From positions 1 to 48,676 of IMG/VR virus record IMGVR_UViG_3300025846_000002: DNA of 48,676 nucleotides, one strand, 5' to 3'. The DNA is from a virus. A program made the translations under genes and the position numbers. This document shows positions 23,746-33,145 of the stretch, piece after piece. The notes beneath the pieces were generated by a model, which saw only the letters and a list, made by a program, of their open reading frames with translations, had not been told where the DNA came from and did no database searches. Every line of letters starts with the position of its first letter. The first letter of the stretch is position 1.

Positions 23746-23939
23746 AGTATCGAATAACGCTAGACGTGAAACCAGCGCATTGCCTGCATTGTCTCTTCAA
23801 GGATAGGGTAGAAAGCGATGGATGTATCTTGCAAGCCGAAGAAAATGGAGAGAATGTCTCCCCGCATTATTCCTGTATAGAGTTTGAGAACTGGGAAAAG
23901 CAAATGGAGAATTGCCCGATAAAGGAAGTAGAGTCATGA
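23742..23939 (+). CDS. Small cysteine-containing protein
   Basis: 65 aa. CLHCLF, then CILQ, CIEF and NCPI give five spaced cysteines plus His residues, a likely zinc site. Overlaps both neighbours by start/stop codons. No family recognised. Confidence 0.6.
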   Translation: MKYRITLDVKPAHCLHCLFKDRVESDGCILQAEENGENVSPHYSCIEFENWEKQMENCPIKEVES

Positions 23940-24121
23940 GAGAGGAAATTAAGGTTGGTATCAAAGCAGTACAGCAGGCCATCTTCAACCAACGGGTAGC
24001 TGCTCGTACCGAAGAGGCTACCAAGTGGGCTATCTGGCGCAATGGCGTTGAGGTCATCGGAGTGCAAGAGCGTCCGTTGAAGCAGTATATCAAAGAGATT
24101 ATTTGCGAGGAGACGCGATGA
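23936..24121 (+). CDS. Small hypothetical protein
   Basis: 61 aa from ATG 23936, overlapping the previous stop. Helical (IKAVQQAIFNQRVAARTEEA). No family recognised. Confidence 0.55.
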   Translation: MREEIKVGIKAVQQAIFNQRVAARTEEATKWAIWRNGVEVIGVQERPLKQYIKEIICEETR

Positions 24122-24327
24122 AATACATCTACGTTGTGGCTGAACGGAATCCGTACAGAGCCTATGTCAAGAAGGCAGAAGGTGAGGATGTTGCGGTGTG
24201 TGCGTTCACCGGCAACAAGATTCTTGAGTTGATGGGTGACACGGCCGTCCTGAACGCGGTCTACGACATCCTCATACGGGACAGAGAGTTGAATCCTGGC
24301 GACATCCTTGCACCAGAACGTCCATGA
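24118..24327 (+). CDS. Small hypothetical protein
   Basis: 69 aa from ATG 24118. The ending NPGDILAPERP echoes the SVLAPTKEKP endings of the two paralogs at 13246 and 22354, so a short C-terminal motif may be shared by three genes of this unit. Otherwise no recognised domain. Confidence 0.55.
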   Translation: MKYIYVVAERNPYRAYVKKAEGEDVAVCAFTGNKILELMGDTAVLNAVYDILIRDRELNPGDILAPERP

Positions 24328-24602
24328 GTTACGGTCAACGTCTGGCACTCTTTGACGACATGGCCCGGCTGAAAGCACGCTTGCCCTATCACACGGAACT
24401 CCGCATGAACGAGAAGACCCTCGACAAACTCGGGAAGGCAAGTGGAACAGACATGCCTGATCCTGCTCTTAGCGGTATCAGTTCTCTGCAAGGAATCCCA
24501 ATCCGTATCCGCGAGTATATGGATGACAACAAGATTGGTGTTGCCAAGTTTGATGATAAGGGCAACGTCCTCAGTTACGAAGTCATCGAGGCGTTCAGAT
24601 GA
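24324..24602 (+). CDS. Hypothetical protein
   Basis: 92 aa with ATGA overlaps on both sides. Ends in a beta-hairpin-like segment (IGVAKFDDKGNVLSYEVIEA). No family recognised. Confidence 0.55.
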   Translation: MSYGQRLALFDDMARLKARLPYHTELRMNEKTLDKLGKASGTDMPDPALSGISSLQGIPIRIREYMDDNKIGVAKFDDKGNVLSYEVIEAFR

Positions 24603-25120
24603 AGAAGCCAGTCATCACCGTCCCGAAGCGCAGCAGCCACGACCCTCGGTGGAATGAACTCGGGAAGTACGCACGGTACATCGCCGACTGCATGGGACTA
24701 CAGGAGTGGTTCTTCAACATGTCGCACGACGCTCCCGACTTGCCAGAGTTCGAGGAAGAAAAGCCATTGGCAGCAATCTGGACCGGTTCACAGACCGTAT
24801 GGGCTGAACTCCGTGTTGGTGATGGTTTCTGGAAGAAGACTCCCTACGAACAGCGATGGGCGATCGTCCATGAGATGCTGCACGTCGTCGAAGCTCCCTA
24901 CGTCCAGGCAATCCGTGAGGGCTACGAGGCTACGGCAACCGCCAAGAACCTCGTGAATCAACTGCGCGAACGCTTTATCGACCAGGTCTCGCTAATAATC
25001 TCACGGCGGTTCAGTCTGCCACCCAAGGGGTTCAAGAAGAAGGTCGTGGCAAAGCCCAAGAAGAAGGTCGGGCACGTGCCACACAACGTCAGTAGGAAAC
25101 GCGGGGAGGCAGATCTATGA
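24599..25120 (+). CDS. HExxH metallopeptidase-like protein
   Basis: 173 aa. The zinc-metallopeptidase motif HEMLH (HExxH) lies at about residues 91-95 in AIVHEMLHVVEAPY, followed by a long helix with a possible third ligand (REGYEATATA). The C-terminus is a basic tail (KKKVVAKPKKKVGHVPHN). The layout recalls short zincin or SprT-like proteins of phages. Substrate unknown; the basic tail suggests DNA contact. It is followed by the RusA gene. Confidence 0.7.
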   Translation: MKKPVITVPKRSSHDPRWNELGKYARYIADCMGLQEWFFNMSHDAPDLPEFEEEKPLAAIWTGSQTVWAELRVGDGFWKKTPYEQRWAIVHEMLHVVEAPYVQAIREGYEATATAKNLVNQLRERFIDQVSLIISRRFSLPPKGFKKKVVAKPKKKVGHVPHNVSRKRGEADL

Positions 25121-25491
25121 TGACCGTATTTGACTTCGACATTGATCCGCAAAGCTGGCAGCGTGCCGGCACAGGCAGCGGTCACTTCTATACCCAGACC
25201 AAGACGAGAGACTTCGAGGACGAACTGAAACTGCTCATGGCGTCGCAGTGTGACGAGCCGATCACCGTAGGTTGCTCAGTTTACTTAACACTCTCTATTG
25301 CGACGTCCAACAAGAAGCTGTGGGGGAAGCACAAGACCTCGCGCCCGGACAACGACAACTACGAAAAGGCCGTGTTCGACGCAGGCAATGGCATTGTGTG
25401 GGCTGATGACAGTCTGATCTGGTTCAATGCTACGAGGAAGGTGTGGGCCGAGAAGGGCCACATCCGCATGGAACTGAGTGTGGACAAGTGA
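25117..25491 (+). CDS. rusA: RusA-type Holliday junction resolvase
   Basis: 124 aa. The catalytic pattern RPDNDNYEKAVFDAGNGIVW followed by ADDSLI (residues 76-101) matches RusA (KPDxDNxxKaxlDalnGvvwxDD), with the Asp cluster that binds metal; a Lys later in RKVWAEKG completes the usual set. It resolves branched DNA before packaging, in keeping with recombination-dependent replication. Confidence 0.9.
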   Translation: MMTVFDFDIDPQSWQRAGTGSGHFYTQTKTRDFEDELKLLMASQCDEPITVGCSVYLTLSIATSNKKLWGKHKTSRPDNDNYEKAVFDAGNGIVWADDSLIWFNATRKVWAEKGHIRMELSVDK

Positions 25492-25664
25492 AGTGCATCA
25501 CCTGCCACGAACACGGCCTCATAGCGGCGATGCAAGAACCGCTCGTCTGTGACATGATCTGCTGGAAACTCGACCCGCCAGTTATCATTGCGCGAGGGCA
25601 GATACCAGAACTGAATGCCATTGAAGCACCGGACTGGTGCCCGCTTGCTGATGTCAAAAAATAA
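25488..25664 (+). CDS. Small cysteine-containing protein
   Basis: 58 aa from GTG 25488 overlapping the RusA stop. CITCHEHG, CDMICW and the final WCPL give a likely four-Cys zinc site. No family recognised. It is the last of the coupled run; a gap and a separate promoter follow. Confidence 0.6.
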   Translation: MKCITCHEHGLIAAMQEPLVCDMICWKLDPPVIIARGQIPELNAIEAPDWCPLADVKK

Positions 25665-25670
25665 AGTTGA

Positions 25671-25706
25671 TGGTATACTTATATCCCATATCGGATATAA
25701 GGAGGT
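25671..25706 (+). promoter_or_regulatory. Promoter with operator-like palindrome
   Basis: Extended -10 TGGTATACT (TATACT at 25674-25679) runs into the inverted repeat TTATATCC-6-GGATATAA (25679-25700) at the transcription start, followed by AAGGAGGT. The arm and loop contain TATCCCATAT, also present in the early promoter spacer (6986-6995). It would let the last rightward gene be controlled on its own. Confidence 0.6.
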
Positions 25707-25712
25707 AAAGCA

Positions 25713-25994
25713 ATGAAACGACTGTCGGTTCCTGTTCGCATCATTGTCATTGTGTACTTGGTAATCGCTTTCTTTATGTTGGTTAATCCTCCCAGTCTTC
25801 TCACCAATCCCCTTCGAGCTTCCCCAGCGAAACCTACGAAAGAGTCACTGGCATATGCACTGGCATATGTACCATTCTTTCGCGCCGATTATGGAGCACT
25901 CTTTGCGAGAATCCTTTTGTTGACCGTTGTGGCCGCTCTTGCTCTTGTTGTCTTGTCTCTGTTGATAAAACATCGGCACAGTCCCACAGATTAA
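25713..25994 (+). CDS. Two-span membrane protein under its own promoter
   Basis: 93 aa with a perfect AAGGAGGT 7 nt before the ATG. Two hydrophobic segments (about residues 7-28, VRIIVIVYLVIAFFMLVNPP, and 62-86, LLLTVVAALALVVLSLLIKH) flank a polar loop with APAKP-type residues. A dedicated regulated promoter and a terminator right after it mark it as a single-gene unit, as is usual for lysogenic-conversion or superinfection-exclusion genes. Function not shown. Confidence 0.75.
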   Translation: MKRLSVPVRIIVIVYLVIAFFMLVNPPSLLTNPLRASPAKPTKESLAYALAYVPFFRADYGALFARILLLTVVAALALVVLSLLIKHRHSPTD

Positions 25995-26021
25995 GAGGGG
26001 CTGCATTTTCAGTAGCCCCTC
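25995..26021. terminator. Terminator at the convergent junction
   Basis: GAGGGGCT (25995-26002) pairs perfectly with AGCCCCTC (26014-26021) around an 11-nt loop, between the end of the rightward unit and the end of the leftward unit. No long T run follows on the plus strand (ATATTTCC), so it may work in both directions as a hairpin. Confidence 0.7.
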
Positions 26022-26086
26022 ATATTTCCACCCATTCGTCAGGTTCCTCAGTGTAAGGAACCGGCGTGACGGGAAGGGCAGAACGG

Positions 26087-29000
26087 TTATTTGTGTGGCT
26101 TCGATACTGTCGGCTTCGTTGGTTTTCCTGGCTTGGCTGTTCCTGCCGATGTAGTTGCCCCATTCCCTGAGGGAACCATATAACCAGCGATTTGTCCAAT
26201 AGTACCGATGCCAGGAGCAGAGATAAGAGTCGATCCAATGTCGGTAGCCAAGCGAATCCCTGCCCGCAACTTCGCATAGCCACCTTGGTAGGTTATCAGG
26301 TTCTTCGCCTGAGTTGCTGCGTCGACAAGGGTACCCAGAGTGGGTACGGGAATATCGCCATACGAGAAGATGGACTGGATACTGTTGCCAAATGGCACAG
26401 CCTCTGCAATGTCTTTCAGGTACTCGGCAAGGTACGTATCATTTGCCTGTTGTTTGGCGCCAAGTGCTGCTTTCAAGGTCTTTCGATAGCCATACCGTGC
26501 GCCGGCAACGAGGCCGGTGCCAATGAGTAGCATCCAGAACAGGGCGCGTATTGCTCGTCTCGCGTCCTTGTGCTTGAATCCAGGAATCCTCGTCTTGAGA
26601 ACATCAAACTTTGAGAGCGTATCCTGCTGGAACTGCAAGATCAGCCGAGCCAAACTCTTGTCATCACCGAACCCATAGCCAGTTTCAAGAGCAGCAGGCA
26701 GACTTACAATATCCTCGGAACCAAACTCCTGGTTGACCATGACCATTGCTTCCAGCAGCAGGTCTTTGTCCGGGTGATCCCAATCGACGGCGATCCCCGC
26801 CTGTTGACAAACGTACATGTAGTTGGCCAGTGCCCCCGTCGTCCGTCCAGCATCATGGCACCACCGGAACATCGCACCGGTCTTTTGGGTAAGTTTGTCA
26901 TCCGGCAGTCCAAGAATCTTGAAGTAGTTGCGGACGGAATCACGGAGTAGTGGAAAGTTCTCTTTGACCCACTCTCCGTACTTCTCGTCGGATGCAAGCA
27001 ACGCACCCGCCTTCACGACGAAGTTCTGCCCGGTGATGCCTGCGACGTTCGAGATTTGCAGAGCCTGCAGGAGTGCTGAGGTCGGACGTAGCAGGATTTG
27101 CCCACGCGACAGGTTGCGCCGAAGCCAATCAGCACCCTTGTCCATAGCGCTCTCGGCTGTGCGTCCGCCAGGTCCTCCACGATACGTCAGGTTGACGAGG
27201 TTCTTGCGGATGTAGATGTTGCCGAGATCGCCAAGTTTGCTCATGACTTCTTCGTTCGTTGCCACACCCCACCACTTCAACAAGCGAGGGCCAAACTCTA
27301 TGGCATATCCCATGGTATCGTCGTAGGTGTCCCCGATGCGGAAGATATTGAGTTCAACAGGATTGTCCCCACCAGTTCGTTTGATTGCCATCCCGACCTT
27401 CGGCGTCTTGCGCTGTCCACTGACGGCATTCTGAAAGGTGAGATTCTTCATGGCTTTTTCGTAGTCGCTCTCGAACTCGGAACTGTTGAACAGGCTCGTA
27501 TAGGCGTCGACCGGCGTAACCTCGATGTTGTAGAAGTCACGGAAATAGTCGCGCAACGCAGGGAAGTTCTTGTCGAAGTGATCCCGCATAAAACTAGCAT
27601 ACTCCTGTTCTTTTGGCGTGAGGACTATGCTGTCAATGTCCTGCTCCGTCAATTTGTTCCCCTCAATCATATGGTTACGTCCGCCTGGTGTCTGGTTGAT
27701 GAGCCAGATGCCGATACGCCGCTGCTGCAGGTCTGTTGCAATGCCAAGTTCCTTTGCCTTGTCGAGACGTTCCTGGCGCCAAGAGTCTGTCAACTGCCGG
27801 GCGTCGGTGAGACCGCCAAGGAAGTCCATATACATTTCCCGCAGCCCGAGCATCCGGTGAATCGTCTCGGCGGGAGTGATACCCTGTCCCATCGTGGCTG
27901 CTGCATTGCGAAAGCGACCATACCTGGAGACAACCGCCGCATATGTTGTATGGTTCAGCTTCTTTGTCAGATACCCGGCCATCGGTGTAATGTGCGGTAA
28001 AACGCGGGCAACTGCGTCATTGATCGTTTGTTCCCTCTGCGCTCGGTCGGACATGTATACGATTCTGCCAACCGCTACCTGCATCTTGATCGCCCCAGCG
28101 AGTTGCTGCAGTTGTTCAGTCGTCATCTGGCGTGCTGCATCGGCCATGAGTTTGTTATCTTTCGTCAGTCCTGAGACGATGGAACGGATCGTGTCAACAT
28201 AGTCGAGTTTGATGGTATGACCAGACTGAACGTTCTTCGCCACGGAACTGAGCATACGGTTGATCTGCAAGACGGCCTTGTCGCGGGCATTCTTGTCCTT
28301 GAGTGCTGCGTCCTTTGCCGCCGCATCCCGTTCTGCCTGCATCTTTGCAGCCTCTACGCGGTGCGACATCTTGGCAAGTCGGATGGCCGCCTTCTCTTTC
28401 TCTGCAGCGAGCATGTCGTCGAACTTTTCTCGCAGGTCGGCAGTCACTTGTGCCTTGGTCAGTTCCCGGTCGATGAAGTCGAGATTGCGCATGAAGTCCG
28501 CATTGTCGAGCGTACCTTCCTGCAAACTCTTCTTCTGCGGGTTCGTGAGGACAGAGGACGGAACATCGTTCAGTGCCTCGGCAAGCAACGTCTGTGCCGT
28601 GTTGTAGGCATTGAGCTTCAACAGGACCCTGTTCGTCAGGTTCCACAGTCGACTTGGACCTTTGCTTGCCTGATACATCGAAAGGATTTGCGTAGGAGTA
28701 AACAGTCCAGCAGGAACACCAAGTTGTTTCAGACGTTCTTGGAGCTTCGCATGGTAGTCGGTCGCCTTCATCTCAGGATGACTGGCAAGGGTCGTCACAT
28801 AGTCCTTGACTGCTAGTACAACCTTCTGGATGTTCTCAGCAGCGATCGTGCGAGCAGTGGTGCCAGAGGGCGGGGTGACATTCATCTCGTACCCCGCAGT
28901 TGTCGGCTGGTTAGTCTGTTCCCCAGTTACGTTGGCACTGGTCCCGAGGTTGCCGTTCAGTGCATCGAAAGGTAATCCTGCAACTTCACCAGCAAGGATC

Positions 29001-32000
29001 CCTTCGTCGACTGGTGCCTGACGTACCTGTTCCGTTCGCTGGTTCTGACCTTGCAGATGACGACCACGCTCAGCAGCGTTCTTCTGTGCAGTCGTAAACG
29101 CAGCCTTCTGTCCTTTGCCGAACAGTTCTGTATCGGCTGCTTCTGTTGGTGCAACTGCTCTCGTGCGCATCTCTCCGCCAAACAAGTCCTTGGTTGCGTT
29201 GCCTGCACCCTTCGAGGCGCCCGCCACCAACTGCTGTGCCAGCCAATCGTCGTCTTGCAAGTCTCCCTGTGGACGGTCAATACCATATTCAGAGAACAGA
29301 CGACTGGCAAGGTCGTCGAGACCGATGACCTTTGTTCCAGACTTGCGGAACAACTTCTGCAACATCGGCAGTCTGTTCAGTTCCTTAGTATCGAACATCT
29401 GTCGACTACTCTCATCGAGAGTATATCCCATGGCGACAACGCCGTTCAGCAGTTCACGCGGTGTCGGTTGTCTCCCTTCGGCTACCCACGGCGTCGCGTT
29501 GTTCTTTGCTATTTGCTGTTGGCTAGATGCTTCTGGACGTATTCCGACAGCGAGGTTGGCGGCGTAAGGGTCACTTTTGCGTTGCGTGGCAGCGCCCGCA
29601 GGACTTCGGACAGGCTGAACGTTCCACCGAGATCGTGCGAGGTCTGTCCTGCTTGCTGCAAGGGCTGCATCTGCTGATTCTTTGTCGTCTCCTGTGCCAT
29701 AATCGAGCCTCCACCCTGTCAGGGTTGTTGTCTTGCCATCAACCGTTGCATTAACCGCCGTTTCTTCAATGACCTTCTGAACAGCCGCCATCTTCGCGTC
29801 CGCTTCTTCCTGGGAAGGGAACAGCGCGGCAACTTCAATCTTGTTCAGTCCATACCCCTGAATACCTTCCTGCTGCATGGCACCGGCAACGATGACCCGC
29901 AAAGTCTGACCAAAGTCAGGACCGTACTGCTTGCTGTTCGAGAGCAGACCGTTCATGTCGATGGTTGCCACGATCTTGTCTGTCTTGTCTGCTGTCTGCC
30001 ATGCCTCGGGAGTACCAAGACCGGTCGATGGATCGGTGGTAACGGTTGGCGTGACCGCAGCAGGTGCAGTTGCCTTCAAGTCAGGATAGTCAGCAAGGAC
30101 ATTAGGAGGAACGTCCATTCCCTCGGCGATTGCCTTCCGAACGGCCTGGAAGTGTGCGTTGCTGTCTGGAGCAATCTTGCTAACACCAGGAACGAAGATA
30201 TAGTGGTTCGCCTTGGTGTCGTAGGCGATAGTTCCCGTCGCCGCTATGTCATCCAGGGTCATCTCCCACGGTTGCTTTGCAGCAGGTACTTGTTCCTGCG
30301 GCGGCGTCACAGTGGTTTGCTCCTTCACTGGTGCCACAGGAACTTGTTTACCTTCGCTCCGAGCAGCCTCAACGACGTTGCTGTATGCTTTTCTAACAGT
30401 CGCCAGACCTTCAGGACTATACCCAACAGAAGGTCCCGACCATCGACCTGTGTTCATTAACCATGTTACGAAGGCTGTTCCTGCTCCTTTGTTGCGATAC
30501 GCTTCATCAATGCCAACGTTCCCATGTTGATACTCTCCGACAGGGTTCCATTGCCCGAGTTCACCTTGTATCGGTTTCCCGTCTTCGCTAAGGTAGCGTG
30601 CGACAAGGAGAGAACCATCACCGTTTGTATTGTCGGCCCCGGCAAACTCATATTGTTTTGTCTGCAGGAACGGGTCGCTGATGTTGGTCGGCGCTGGTTT
30701 TCCGGCATAAAACTCTTCCACGTTCCAGTTCCGAGTGTCGGTCCTAACCGGTGGGTTCTTCCCGACAACTTCATCTTCTGTCTTCTGCCACACCGCCCTC
30801 GTGTCCTGTGCGTTCTGTGAGGCTGTAATCTCGATAGGGGTAGTTGCACCCGTCTCTTTGTTTGAGATTGCAGCAGAGGGGCTAGTTTGAGGGGTCTCAG
30901 GAGTAGGTACAGTTACTGGTGCCACCAAGGTATCGAGTTGTGCCTGTACCTTGTCGATCTCCTTCTGATAACTTGGCCGCATCATGCCGTTCTTCCGTTG
31001 ACCAAACTGCTGCAGGACGCCAAGACGCGACTGCAAGGCGGTGATCTGTTCCTGATTCTTGGCAACAACATTCTGGTCGAAGCGGACCTTGGCAAGTTCC
31101 GGGTGTTCAAGGTCCTGGATTTGAGCCTTGACCACCATGGCTGTCTGACCGTCCTGTTGGAAACGGGTGAGTTGATCCTTGCTCATCTGTCCAACCTGCA
31201 TCGGTGAGATATTACCCTCAGACATGAGGGGCGTAGCAAGTTCACGTTTGTACTGAACCTGCAAGGCTGCGATCTTCGACTGTCGTTCGTCAGGTGTCAT
31301 TTGCCATGGTTCTGTTGTGGCAGACGGAGCAGGTCTGACGGTAGTCTGCGCGACTGGTTGCGTTGTAGCCGCAGTAGGTGTAGAAATAGGCAGCTGTCTC
31401 GTTGAGATTGGCGCTACGGGGCTAGAAATGGCAGGTTGTGTCGCAGTCGTCTGTGGTAGCGGCAAGATACGACCAGTAGACGCAGTTGCCTGTGCAGGAA
31501 TTGCCGTACGCACCGGCGTGGGCGCAACGGTCTGTTTTGTGGTGACTGGCTGACCAACAGGAACGGCAAGATTCTGCTGTGTCGCCGTTATTCCCTGTTG
31601 GACAACTGCTCCAAGTTGGGCGATGCCTGGTACAGCAGTATGGATTGCCATCGTAAAGGTGCTGGGGTTGAACGCATCCATTCCCACGCGCTGATAGACG
31701 CTCTCCGCATTCTGTAGAATCCTCGAAATCGTGACCGCCTGTTCCTGTGTAACAACACCCATTGCAACGGCATTGACTTGTTGATGGGCGATAAGTCCAA
31801 GAACCGCATCCTCTCCTTGAGGCATGGCACTGATGACGGCTTGTTCGGGATAGGTCAGTGCTCGCCATTGTCCCTGACCAGAGTTCACCCATTGGCGCAT
31901 AGCATCTAGGTAGGCATTTGCATCCGCCTCGACGCCATATCCCGCTTTTACATAGCTAGAAATCCATTCGGCACGAAAGGTCTGTCCAGATAAGAGGTTA

Positions 32001-33139
32001 GTCCCGGTGCCCGATGCCTGAACTGCGGTGTCGAGAGAAAACATTGGAGACGCACCAGCAGTAACTACTTCCTTTCCGTCCACCATGCCTGTCATAGTCG
32101 GTCCTATCAAGCGATGGGATGCCGCCGCAGCTTCTTCATTTGATCCCGTGAGAGATGGCTGGAATGATTTTGTAAACTCTCCCGTATTCACTTCTTTCTG
32201 TATTGGTGCGGCTAGTTTATGCCCAGTCTTGACCGTTTCTACCATATATGCAGCGGTTTTGATTGCCTGTATGACGGATTCAACCGTACCAATAATCGCT
32301 CCAATGTTAAAGAAGAAATGGAGGTTCTTGTCGTTCTCCGTATCCTGATTCGTACCAGCGGGCGCCCACTTAGCCCATCCGGCAGCCTTTGGCATGTTCG
32401 ACTTGAACCCAGTAAGGGAATCTGTTGCCGCACTAAAATTGTCTCTTGCCGCACGGTATATTGTTGCCACATCTTTTCCAACAGGTAGCCAGGTCTCTCT
32501 CTGTTGAATTAGTCGGGCACGTTCCTGCTGTGACTGTGCTTCTGTCGGGATCTGATACCATTTTCTCTGCGGGTTCTGTTTGTTGTTTAATTCCGCAAGA
32601 GCCGCAGCTTCCCTTACTCGCTGGTTGTAGACAGCAACACCTGCAGAATCCTCGGGGAAGGTTCCTTTGATGGTGGCATACTTTACTGGATTGGAGATAA
32701 CCATCATCCTTGCCTGTTCTACTGGTGTTACTGCGGGCCGCCCTGGGAAAGTAATCGGAGCAGCCGCTTTCATACGTGTCTGTTCAACGGGAGTAACGAG
32801 AGGCCGTCTCTGGAAGGGAACAGACGGTTTCGGTGTAACCAACGGTGTCAGGTTCTTCTGGACTACTGGCTTCGGTGTCACATAGGGCTTCGGCAAGACA
32901 AGAGGACCAACCACCGGCTTCTGTGTCACTGAGGTCAGGACGTTCTTGGCTGCAGCAGACCGATCCTGCGTTGAGATAAACGGACCAGTGAGGATAGGAT
33001 TCGTAATGGTCCGTGTAGGTGTCTTGAGAGGAGTAAAGACGGGTCCTGCTGTTGGCAGGATTCTCGTCGATACTGGAAAGGTGCCCTTCTTGATCTTTAC
33101 TGTTGCAGCAGGAGCAGTTAGTCCTGGAAGGATTCTCAC
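26087..33139 (-). CDS. Giant internal virion protein (gp16-like position) with embedded enzyme-like domains
   Basis: 2350 aa from GTG 33139, last gene of the late unit, after genes like T7 gp14 and gp15; T7 gp16 is 1318 aa. The N-terminal 150 residues are Pro/Thr-rich with near repeats (RPLVTPVEQTRM, RPAVTPVEQARM). Residues about 810-920 look like a GNAT acetyltransferase (NVGIDEAYRNKGAGTAFVTW). Residues about 1045-1165 have the outline of a GGDEF-type fold (ATIDMNGLLSNSKQYGPDFG, later TGWRLDYGTGD), with LNKIEVAA in place of GGDEF, so probably inactive. Charged coiled coil fills about 1550-1650. The C-terminal region has a hydrophobic span (ALFWMLLIGTGLVAGARYGY). It is probably ejected into the host with the DNA. 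Confidence 0.8.
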   Translation of the reverse strand: MRILPGLTAPAATVKIKKGTFPVSTRILPTAGPVFTPLKTPTRTITNPILTGPFISTQDRSAAAKNVLTSVTQKPVVGPLVLPKPYVTPKPVVQKNLTPLVTPKPSVPFQRRPLVTPVEQTRMKAAAPITFPGRPAVTPVEQARMMVISNPVKYATIKGTFPEDSAGVAVYNQRVREAAALAELNNKQNPQRKWYQIPTEAQSQQERARLIQQRETWLPVGKDVATIYRAARDNFSAATDSLTGFKSNMPKAAGWAKWAPAGTNQDTENDKNLHFFFNIGAIIGTVESVIQAIKTAAYMVETVKTGHKLAAPIQKEVNTGEFTKSFQPSLTGSNEEAAAASHRLIGPTMTGMVDGKEVVTAGASPMFSLDTAVQASGTGTNLLSGQTFRAEWISSYVKAGYGVEADANAYLDAMRQWVNSGQGQWRALTYPEQAVISAMPQGEDAVLGLIAHQQVNAVAMGVVTQEQAVTISRILQNAESVYQRVGMDAFNPSTFTMAIHTAVPGIAQLGAVVQQGITATQQNLAVPVGQPVTTKQTVAPTPVRTAIPAQATASTGRILPLPQTTATQPAISSPVAPISTRQLPISTPTAATTQPVAQTTVRPAPSATTEPWQMTPDERQSKIAALQVQYKRELATPLMSEGNISPMQVGQMSKDQLTRFQQDGQTAMVVKAQIQDLEHPELAKVRFDQNVVAKNQEQITALQSRLGVLQQFGQRKNGMMRPSYQKEIDKVQAQLDTLVAPVTVPTPETPQTSPSAAISNKETGATTPIEITASQNAQDTRAVWQKTEDEVVGKNPPVRTDTRNWNVEEFYAGKPAPTNISDPFLQTKQYEFAGADNTNGDGSLLVARYLSEDGKPIQGELGQWNPVGEYQHGNVGIDEAYRNKGAGTAFVTWLMNTGRWSGPSVGYSPEGLATVRKAYSNVVEAARSEGKQVPVAPVKEQTTVTPPQEQVPAAKQPWEMTLDDIAATGTIAYDTKANHYIFVPGVSKIAPDSNAHFQAVRKAIAEGMDVPPNVLADYPDLKATAPAAVTPTVTTDPSTGLGTPEAWQTADKTDKIVATIDMNGLLSNSKQYGPDFGQTLRVIVAGAMQQEGIQGYGLNKIEVAALFPSQEEADAKMAAVQKVIEETAVNATVDGKTTTLTGWRLDYGTGDDKESADAALAASRTDLARSRWNVQPVRSPAGAATQRKSDPYAANLAVGIRPEASSQQQIAKNNATPWVAEGRQPTPRELLNGVVAMGYTLDESSRQMFDTKELNRLPMLQKLFRKSGTKVIGLDDLASRLFSEYGIDRPQGDLQDDDWLAQQLVAGASKGAGNATKDLFGGEMRTRAVAPTEAADTELFGKGQKAAFTTAQKNAAERGRHLQGQNQRTEQVRQAPVDEGILAGEVAGLPFDALNGNLGTSANVTGEQTNQPTTAGYEMNVTPPSGTTARTIAAENIQKVVLAVKDYVTTLASHPEMKATDYHAKLQERLKQLGVPAGLFTPTQILSMYQASKGPSRLWNLTNRVLLKLNAYNTAQTLLAEALNDVPSSVLTNPQKKSLQEGTLDNADFMRNLDFIDRELTKAQVTADLREKFDDMLAAEKEKAAIRLAKMSHRVEAAKMQAERDAAAKDAALKDKNARDKAVLQINRMLSSVAKNVQSGHTIKLDYVDTIRSIVSGLTKDNKLMADAARQMTTEQLQQLAGAIKMQVAVGRIVYMSDRAQREQTINDAVARVLPHITPMAGYLTKKLNHTTYAAVVSRYGRFRNAAATMGQGITPAETIHRMLGLREMYMDFLGGLTDARQLTDSWRQERLDKAKELGIATDLQQRRIGIWLINQTPGGRNHMIEGNKLTEQDIDSIVLTPKEQEYASFMRDHFDKNFPALRDYFRDFYNIEVTPVDAYTSLFNSSEFESDYEKAMKNLTFQNAVSGQRKTPKVGMAIKRTGGDNPVELNIFRIGDTYDDTMGYAIEFGPRLLKWWGVATNEEVMSKLGDLGNIYIRKNLVNLTYRGGPGGRTAESAMDKGADWLRRNLSRGQILLRPTSALLQALQISNVAGITGQNFVVKAGALLASDEKYGEWVKENFPLLRDSVRNYFKILGLPDDKLTQKTGAMFRWCHDAGRTTGALANYMYVCQQAGIAVDWDHPDKDLLLEAMVMVNQEFGSEDIVSLPAALETGYGFGDDKSLARLILQFQQDTLSKFDVLKTRIPGFKHKDARRAIRALFWMLLIGTGLVAGARYGYRKTLKAALGAKQQANDTYLAEYLKDIAEAVPFGNSIQSIFSYGDIPVPTLGTLVDAATQAKNLITYQGGYAKLRAGIRLATDIGSTLISAPGIGTIGQIAGYMVPSGNGATTSAGTAKPGKPTKPTVSKPHK

Positions 33140-33145
33140 GATGGT

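Noticed and set aside
6239-26000. Integrase, CI-type repressor or attachment site
   Set aside because: No tyrosine or serine recombinase, no typical HTH repressor and no tRNA-like att core was seen; lifestyle cannot be decided from this.
27098-28000. 300-codon plus-strand ORF inside the giant virion gene
   Set aside because: Antisense shadow of the 2350-aa frame; no promoter, ribosome site or domain.
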